Positions 1 through 6,191 of a stretch of DNA of 6,191 nt are shown piece by piece (the first letter of the stretch is position 1; each line of letters opens with the position of its first letter). The notes beneath the pieces were generated by a model. It was not told the origin of the DNA. It did not search any database and saw nothing but the letters and a program-made list of their open reading frames with translations. Source of the stretch: Gammaproteobacteria bacterium (GTDB lineage: Bacteria > Pseudomonadota > Gammaproteobacteria > S144-34). The stretch lies in assembly GCA_015494165.1 (NCBI GenBank), contig WGBS01000129.1:1-6191 (forward strand), given 5' to 3'. Position numbers and translations under genes: made by a program.

Positions 1-2143
<2,143 letters not shown>

Positions 2144-2171
2144 GTGCGGCGCGGGTGCGTGACGGGCGCGG

Positions 2172-2201
2172 TTGACCCTGCGCGCGTGCGCTTGCTATAA
2201 G
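2172..2201 (+). promoter_or_regulatory. Putative sigma70 promoter of hupB (extended -10)
   Basis: TTGACC at 2172-2177 serves as -35 and TATAAG at 2196-2201 as -10, with an 18-base spacer. The -10 is preceded by TGC, giving an extended -10 (TGnTATAAG). This is the most AT-rich spot between lon and hupB. The predicted transcription start is near 2208, which would give a leader of about 210 nt before the hupB ATG. hupB in E. coli has several promoters after lon, so a separate promoter here is expected. The start site is inferred, not shown. Confidence 0.6.
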
Positions 2202-2220
2202 GCAGCGCTCCGGCCGCGCT

Positions 2221-2238
2221 GCGCGCCGGCCGGCGCGC
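2221..2238. repeat. Perfect 18-bp GC palindrome in hupB leader
   Basis: The two 9-base halves, GCGCGCCGG and CCGGCGCGC, are exact reverse complements with no spacer. The palindrome sits about 13 nt after the predicted hupB transcription start. RNA could fold it into a hairpin with a small loop. No T-tract follows, so it is not a classical intrinsic terminator. In such GC-rich DNA part of the symmetry may be chance. Confidence 0.4.
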
Positions 2239-2417
2239 GAGCGGCGGCCTCCAAGGAGCGCAGGGAGCGGAGGCGTCCCGTTGGGGCCTTCCGCGCACCG
2301 CCGCCCACGGTCCGGCCCAGGGGGATCACCGCAGCGCGCGGTGCGGCGTGCCGCAGAACGGCCGTCCCGCGCACGCCGACGATCACAGACGCAAGCCGAA
2401 GAAAGAGGGGAGCCCGC

Positions 2418-2690
2418 ATGAACAAGTCCGAGCTCATCGACGCCGTCGCCGAGACCGCCAACCTTCCGCGCGCCGCCGCCGAGCGCGCCGTCAACGCCGT
2501 CTTCGACTCCATCCGCGACGCCCTGGTCAAGGGCGAGCAGGTGGTGCTCGCGGGCTTCGGGACCTTCTCCGTCAAGGAGCGTGCTGCGCGCACCGGCCGC
2601 AACCCCCAGACGGGCGAGACCATCCAGATCGCGGCCGCGCGCGTGCCGAGCTTCAAGGCTGGCAAGACGCTCAAGGATGCCGTAAACTAG
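2418..2690 (+). CDS. hupB: DNA-binding protein HU (beta-type)
   Basis: HU is a small histone-like protein that binds and bends DNA without sequence specificity as a dimer and compacts the nucleoid. This is a 90-residue protein, exactly the family length. The N-terminal helical dimerisation part begins MNKSELIDAVAE. It is followed by the signature GFGTFSVKERAARTGRNPQTG, in which Pro63 of RNPQTG is the residue that intercalates at the arm tip. The C-terminus is the conserved FKAGKTLKDAVN. The start is ATG 2418, with Shine-Dalgarno AGAGGGGAG at 2404-2412 five bases upstream. The frame stays open upstream to 2172 but shows no HU homology there, so the longer version is rejected. Position right after lon supports hupB over hupA; the symbol rests on that synteny. 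Confidence 0.97.
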   Translation: MNKSELIDAVAETANLPRAAAERAVNAVFDSIRDALVKGEQVVLAGFGTFSVKERAARTGRNPQTGETIQIAAARVPSFKAGKTLKDAVN

Positions 2691-2700
2691 CGCCGCTCCA

Positions 2701-2745
2701 CGGGCCGCGGCCGCGGCCCGGCGCCGCCGGGCGCGGCCGGCGGCG
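2701..2745 (+). terminator. Tandem GC-only hairpins after hupB (possible terminator or processing signal)
   Basis: Ten bases after the hupB stop lies a perfect 20-bp palindrome (2701-2720, containing the NotI-type core GCGGCCGC). It is followed at once by a second hairpin with 9-base arms, CGCCGCCGG (2722-2730) and CCGGCGGCG (2737-2745), around a 6-base loop. Neither is followed by a U-tract, so they do not fit a standard Rho-independent terminator. They could block 3' exonucleases or slow polymerase between hupB and the tRNAs. The structure is seen; the role is inferred. Confidence 0.4.
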
Positions 2746-2777
2746 GGCTCGGATCCCGCGGGGGCGGCACCGCATGC

Positions 2778-2853
2778 GGGTGCTTAGCTCAGCCGGGAGA
2801 GCGTCGCCCTTACAAGGCGAAGGTCGGGGGTTCGAGCCCCTCAGCACCCACCA
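2778..2853 (+). tRNA. tRNA-Val (anticodon UAC)
   Basis: A complete 76-nt cloverleaf with encoded CCA is present. The acceptor arms are GGGTGCT (2778-2784) and AGCACCC (2843-2849), with discriminator A at 2850. The D-arm is GCTC/GAGC. The anticodon stem TCGCC/GGCGA encloses loop CTTACAA with anticodon TAC at 2811-2813. The T-arm GGGGG/CCCTC has one G-U pair and loop TTCGAGC. UAC reads valine GUA and, with the usual wobble modification, other GUN codons. No clear promoter of its own is visible, so it may be read through from hupB. Confidence 0.97.
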
Positions 2854-2864
2854 GGCGCACATCC

Positions 2865-2941
2865 GGAGCGGTAGTTCAGCTGGTTAGAATGCCGGCCTGT
2901 CACGCCGGAGGTCGCGGGTTCGAGTCCCGTCCGCTCCGCCA
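2865..2941 (+). tRNA. tRNA-Asp (anticodon GUC)
   Basis: A complete 77-nt cloverleaf with encoded CCA (2939-2941) is present. The acceptor arms are GGAGCGG (2865-2871) and CCGCTCC (2931-2937), with discriminator G at 2938, a known aspartate identity base. The anticodon stem CCGGC/GCCGG encloses loop CTGTCAC with GTC at 2899-2901. The T-loop is TTCGAGT. It lies 11 nt after tRNA-Val, so the two are surely co-transcribed. It is the last conserved element before the arsenic genes, and tRNA 3' ends are frequent integration sites. Confidence 0.97.
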
Positions 2942-3157
2942 CCTTCCTTGCCTTTCCCCGTGCAATTAGCGGCTTGGCAGCACGGGCGCTTCCGTCTCAT
3001 CCATCTTGTAGACCAATGGGACCGGCGTGCCCGCGCCTGGCGAGCTTGGGCGGGCGGCCGCCTTTGCCTCGCGGCCTGCCTTGGCCGTCCGTGAGGGTCG
3101 CGGTCCGCGCCGTGCGGCGACGCCCTGCGCCCGTCGACTTCGGCCCCGAAGCGGCTC
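2942..3157. other. Intergenic stretch without a convincing gene
   Basis: The roughly 215 bases between tRNA-Asp and the arsR promoter show no ORF I can assign. Just after the tRNA there is a pyrimidine-rich run and an inverted repeat CCCGTGC (2957-2963) / GCACGGG (2980-2986) with a 16-base loop and no U-tract, a poor terminator candidate. A minus-strand frame ends at a TAA at 2966-2968 and reads sensibly for about 20 codons, but it merges into low-complexity translation and runs antisense into arsR. Possible gene remnant, unproven. Confidence 0.4.
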
Positions 3158-3159
3158 AT

Positions 3160-3195
3160 ATATACGGTTGACGTAATATATCGGACGCCGTATAT
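3160..3195. promoter_or_regulatory. Putative ArsR operator (ATATACGG half-sites)
   Basis: An AT-rich island in otherwise GC-rich DNA. A perfect inverted repeat ATATACGG (3160-3167) / CCGTATAT (3188-3195) brackets a 20-base centre. A third, slightly longer copy, ATATATCGG, lies at 3176-3184 and forms a tighter imperfect dyad with the right arm. The repeats overlap both promoter elements, so a bound repressor would exclude RNA polymerase. ArsR/SmtB repressors typically bind AT-rich dyads at their own promoters. Assignment to this ArsR is inference from position and symmetry. Confidence 0.65.
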
Positions 3196-3196
3196 T
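3168..3196 (+). promoter_or_regulatory. Sigma70-type promoter of the ars operon
   Basis: TTGACG (3168-3173) and TATATT (3191-3196), separated by exactly 17 bases, form a near-consensus promoter, the best in the window. Transcription should start at about 3202-3206, at or within a few bases of the arsR ATG (3206). The arsR mRNA would therefore be leaderless or nearly so. No Shine-Dalgarno precedes the ATG. Confidence 0.75.
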
Positions 3197-3205
3197 TTCG
3201 CGCCC

Positions 3206-3556
3206 ATGGAGGTCGCGCCCGAGGCCCTCTTCGCTGCGCTCGCCCATCCCCTGCGCCTGCGCGCGCTGCTGCTGCTGCGCGAGGCGGGCGAGCTGTGCGT
3301 GTGCGAGCTGACGGGAGCCCTCGAGGTCGCTCAGCCGGTGCTCTCGCGCCACCTCGCGCTGCTGCGCGAGGCCGGCATCGTCGCCGACCGCCGCGAGGGG
3401 CGCTGGGTCCATTACCGCCTCCACGAGGGCCTGCCCGCGTGGGCCCGCTGCGTGCTCGACTGCGCCGCCGAAGGCGTCGCCGGACAGGCGCGCCCGCGGC
3501 GCGACCGCGAGCGCCTCACGATCGCGCGCCGGCCCGGGGTGCGCTGCCGCGCCTGA
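3206..3556 (+). CDS. arsR: ArsR/SmtB-family arsenical-responsive repressor
   Basis: Dimeric winged-helix repressor that releases the ars promoter when As(III) binds cysteine thiols. It has 116 residues, the usual family length. The N-terminal helix runs into ALAHPLRLRALLLL. The metal-site motif ELCVCEL (residues 29-35, Cys31 and Cys33) opens the recognition region. The helix-turn-helix continues through QPVLSRHLALLREAGIV (43-59), and the wing is RREGRWVHYRL (62-72). In the E. coli protein a third cysteine follows CVC; here that position is Thr36. Other cysteines are Cys82, Cys86 and Cys114, which may complete the site. The start ATG 3206 gives the expected N-terminus and no alternative start lies nearby; it has no ribosome binding site and abuts the promoter. 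The Arg-rich C-terminal tail (96-116) is not part of the fold. It is first gene of the ars operon, 32 bases before arsC. Confidence 0.93.
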   Translation: MEVAPEALFAALAHPLRLRALLLLREAGELCVCELTGALEVAQPVLSRHLALLREAGIVADRREGRWVHYRLHEGLPAWARCVLDCAAEGVAGQARPRRDRERLTIARRPGVRCRA

Positions 3557-3588
3557 GGGAACCGCGCCGGAAGGGGAAGAAGAAGGCC

Positions 3589-4013
3589 GTGAACATCCTG
3601 TTCCTGTGCACCGGAAATTCCTGCCGCTCGCAGATGGCCGAGGGGTGGGCGCGGAGCCTCGCGCCGTCGCACTGGGGCATCGCCTCCGCGGGCATCGAGG
3701 CGCACGGCAAGAACCCGCGCGCCATCGCCGTGATGCGCGAGGCGGGCGTCGACATCTCGGGCCAGGAGTCGACCCGCCTCACGGAGGCGATGCTGGAGGA
3801 GGCCGACGTGGTGGTCACGGTCTGCGGCCACGCGGACGAGCGCTGCCCGGCGCTGCCGCCCGGCACGCGCAAGGAGCACTGGCCCCTGGAGGATCCGGCC
3901 CGGGCGACGGGCACGGAGGAGGAGGTCATGGCGGTCTTCCGCGCCACGCGCGACGAGATCCGCGCACGCGTGGCGGCGCTCGTCGAGCGCCTGCGCGCGG
4001 AGGAGGAGGCGGC

Positions 4014-4017
<4 letters not shown>
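3589..4017 (+). CDS. arsC: Arsenate reductase, thioredoxin-coupled (LMW-PTPase fold)
   Basis: Cytosolic enzyme that reduces arsenate to arsenite so that it can be exported. The 142-residue protein has the low-molecular-weight tyrosine phosphatase fold. The P-loop CTGNSCR at residues 7-13 fits CX5R with nucleophile Cys7, and the general-acid region is EDPAR with Asp102. The redox relay cysteines Cys79 and Cys86 lie in TVCGHADERC. Cys7, Cys12, Cys79 and Cys86 match the B. subtilis ArsC cysteines 10, 15, 82 and 89 with a constant offset of 3, which places it in the thioredoxin-recycled class and not the glutaredoxin (R773) class. The start is GTG 3589: it is preceded by purine-rich AAGGGGAAGAAGAAGG, the protein begins directly with the strand NILFLCTGNSC, and there is no in-frame start in the intergenic gap. 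Its stop overlaps the ATG of acr3 (ATGA), suggesting translational coupling. Confidence 0.95.
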
Positions 4018-5147
<1,130 letters not shown>

Positions 5148-5193
5148 GGCAGGGAGCGCCGCGCCGGGGATGCGGCGGGGGCTGGCGAGACGT

Positions 5194-5199
5194 TACCAT
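5194..5199 (+). promoter_or_regulatory. Possible -10 element of a leaderless promoter for the MNT gene
   Basis: TACCAT ends seven bases before ATG 5207, the distance expected when transcription starts at the A of the start codon. No Shine-Dalgarno is present in the C-rich CGCCCCC before the ATG. I see no good -35 hexamer 16-18 bases upstream (the region reads ATGCGGCG). A weak imperfect hairpin CGCCGC (5157-5162) / GCGGCG (5172-5177) lies between acr3 and this site and could mark the end of the ars transcript. Tentative. Confidence 0.35.
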
Positions 5200-5206
5200 C
5201 GCCCCC

Positions 5207-5506
5207 ATGCGCCTGAGCGAGGACGAGCGCCGGCTGATCCGCGCCAAGGTCGCCGAGCTCTTCGGGCCCGGTGCGCGCGTGCGCCTGTTCGGCTCGCGCG
5301 TGGACGACGCGGCCCGCGGCGGCGACATCGATCTGCTCGTGGAGGTGCCGGAGCCGGTCGGCAACCGCCCGGCCGCGGCCGCGCGGCTGGCGGCGGAGCT
5401 CCAGATCGCCCTCGGGGACCAGCGTATCGACGTCGTCCTCGTCGACCCCCACACCCCGCCCGCGCCCGTCCACGAGGTCGCGCGGCGCACGGGGGTGCCG
5501 CTGTGA
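5207..5506 (+). CDS. Minimal nucleotidyltransferase, MntA-like antitoxin
   Basis: A 99-residue minimal nucleotidyltransferase of the DNA-polymerase-beta superfamily. After an N-terminal helix comes the active-site signature VRLFGSRVDD...GGDIDLLVEV. Gly29-Ser30 and Asp40-x-Asp42 form GSX9DXD, and the third acidic residue is Asp75 in RIDVVLVD, so the catalytic triad appears intact. In characterised MNT-HEPN pairs (MntA-HepT of Shewanella oneidensis), such proteins neutralise the HEPN RNase by adding AMP groups to a tyrosine near its active site. Here the downstream overlapping gene is a HEPN protein, so the same job is inferred. The start ATG 5207 gives a typical N-terminus; frames further upstream are antisense-like low-complexity sequence. 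The last codons overlap the next start (GTGA). Confidence 0.88.
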   Translation: MRLSEDERRLIRAKVAELFGPGARVRLFGSRVDDAARGGDIDLLVEVPEPVGNRPAAAARLAAELQIALGDQRIDVVLVDPHTPPAPVHEVARRTGVPL

Positions 5507-5988
5507 GCACCCCGCGGGAGGCCCGCGCGGCCCTGCGCGCCGCCCTGCAGGTTGCCGCGCGCGAGGCCGCGCACCTGCGGGGCACGCGCGAGCGCCTGCT
5601 CCCGGGGCCGGTGGACGCGGCCTGGGTGCGGCGCCTCGAAGCCGACCCGGTGCTGGCCGAGCGGGTCGATGGCTTCGTCGCCCGCTTCGGACGGCTGCAG
5701 GACACGCTCGGCAACCGCGTCGTCCCGCGGCTGCTCGCCGCCCTCGCCGAGCCCGTGGGCGCGCAGATCGACAACCTCCACCGCCTCGAGCGTCTCGGCC
5801 TGCTGCGCTCCGCCCGGGAGTGGATCGAGGCCCGGAACCTCCGCAACCGCCTCGTCCACGAGTACGTCACGGATCCGGAGGAGTTCGCGCAGGCCCTTGA
5901 GCGCGCGCGCGAGCTCACCGACCTCCTGCTCGACACCTACGAGCGCCTCGCCGCCCGCGCCGCGGCGCTGGGGCCGGCGGAGGGCTGA
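5503..5988 (+). CDS. HEPN-domain putative RNase toxin, HepT-like
   Basis: A 161-residue, largely alpha-helical protein. Near the end it has IEARNLRNRLVHEYV, with Arg114-Asn115-x3-His119-x-Tyr121. This is the exact RX4HXY HEPN RNase motif: Arg/His are catalytic and Tyr is the AMP-acceptor known from HepT. Another motif-like stretch, FVARFGRLQDTLGNRVVPRLL (about 58-78), resembles sequence I associate with long HEPN partners of MNT genes. Ordinary HepT proteins are about 130-145 residues, so this one has an extra N-terminal helix of about 20 residues. The start GTG 5503 overlaps the MNT stop (GTGA), with GGGGGTG at 5491-5497 five bases before it. An in-frame upstream extension would overlap the whole MNT gene and is rejected. 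Together with the MNT gene it forms a type VII-like toxin-antitoxin pair; activity is inferred. A plain nucleotidyltransferase substrate-binding role is the alternative. Confidence 0.82.
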   Translation: MSTPREARAALRAALQVAAREAAHLRGTRERLLPGPVDAAWVRRLEADPVLAERVDGFVARFGRLQDTLGNRVVPRLLAALAEPVGAQIDNLHRLERLGLLRSAREWIEARNLRNRLVHEYVTDPEEFAQALERARELTDLLLDTYERLAARAAALGPAEG

Positions 5989-5991
5989 GCT

Positions 5992-6191
5992 TCAGCGCGA
6001 CGGCGCCGGCACGATCCGGAGCACGCGCCCGCCGCGGTGGTCGAGCAGGTAGAGCTCGCCCACGGCGTCCTCGGCGAAAGAGGAGGGGTGCGTGCCGGTG
6101 CGCGGCATGAGGACCAGGCGCCGCCAGCGGCCGTCGGCGCCGCGCTTCAGGCCCCAGAGCGGCCCCGTGCACCAGTCGCTGAAGAGGTAGA
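5992..6191 (-). CDS. C-terminus of PQQ-dependent sugar dehydrogenase-like protein (GSDH family), partial
   Basis: The minus strand has a frame open from the window edge to a TGA (complement of 5992-5994), giving 65 residues. It begins YLFSDWCTGPLWGLKR and continues ...HPSSFAEDAVGELYLLDHRGGRVLRIVPAPSR. This matches the end of the glucose/sorbosone dehydrogenase beta-propeller family: a Y-x-F-x-D-(W/Y)-C-x-G-x-(I/L)-W motif and a final SSFxED-x-x-GELYL-x-D-x-x-G-x-(V/I)-x-RI blade strand. These proteins are usually periplasmic aldose dehydrogenases using PQQ and calcium, related to E. coli YliI. The catalytic part is outside the window, so activity cannot be judged. The gene converges on the HEPN gene with only 3 bases between the stops and no terminator between them. 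Confidence 0.8.
   Translation of the reverse strand, partial: YLFSDWCTGPLWGLKRGADGRWRRLVLMPRTGTHPSSFAEDAVGELYLLDHRGGRVLRIVPAPSR

Noticed and set aside
2172..2417. 82-residue N-terminal extension of the HU frame
   Set aside because: HU is complete from ATG 2418 at the family length with a good ribosome binding site. The extension has no homology and covers the promoter.
2671..2862. Minus-strand ORF with WVLRGSNPRPSPCKGDAL
   Set aside because: This is antisense translation of tRNA-Val, another common annotation error.
2974..3171. 65-codon plus-strand ORF between tRNA-Asp and arsR
   Set aside because: It needs a TTG start, has no ribosome binding site, is rich in Pro/Arg/Ala and runs into the arsR promoter.
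2884..3207. Minus-strand ORF containing GADGTRTRDLRRDRPAF
   Set aside because: That peptide is the well-known false translation of the antisense strand of tRNA-Asp, and the rest lies over the intergenic region and the ars promoter.

Overview
The window is very GC-rich (roughly 70-75% by eye) and reads as a proteobacterial chromosome. The order lon, hupB, tRNA-Val(UAC), tRNA-Asp(GUC) is the conserved gamma/betaproteobacterial arrangement. The Lon and HU proteins look like the E. coli proteins over their whole visible length. A high-GC gammaproteobacterium (for example an Ectothiorhodospiraceae- or Chromatiales-like lineage) is my best guess, but the genus cannot be read from this stretch.

Left part (1-2941), housekeeping. 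The ATP-dependent protease Lon has lost about 90 N-terminal residues to the window edge. A 274-base spacer follows, carrying a good sigma70-type promoter and a perfect GC palindrome, and then the nucleoid protein HU. Two GC-only hairpins separate hupB from a tRNA-Val/tRNA-Asp pair, both with encoded CCA ends.

Middle part (2942-5147), arsenic resistance. About 215 bases with no convincing gene lead to a small AT-rich promoter/operator island. This drives a compact arsR-arsC-acr3 operon: an ArsR/SmtB repressor, a thioredoxin-coupled arsenate reductase and an Acr3-type arsenite efflux permease. Together they sense As(III), reduce As(V) to As(III) and pump it out. The arsR promoter lies so close to the ATG that the transcript should be leaderless.

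Right part (5207-5988), a two-gene HEPN/MNT-type toxin-antitoxin pair. A minimal nucleotidyltransferase (MntA-like) overlaps by 4 bases a HEPN-fold putative RNase (HepT-like) carrying an exact RX4HXY motif. The HEPN protein is longer than ordinary HepT. The last 200 bases hold, on the minus strand and converging on the HEPN gene with a 3-base gap, the C-terminus of what looks like a PQQ-dependent sugar dehydrogenase (GSDH/YliI-like).

In many relatives the lon-hupB-tRNA block is followed by ppiD. The ars operon and toxin-antitoxin pair in its place suggest an accessory insertion downstream of tRNA-Asp, although I see no attachment repeat or integrase here. The points most worth a second look are the leaderless arsR with three operator half-sites, the divergent long HEPN toxin, the unusual cysteine layout of ArsR, and the Cys/His tail of Acr3.
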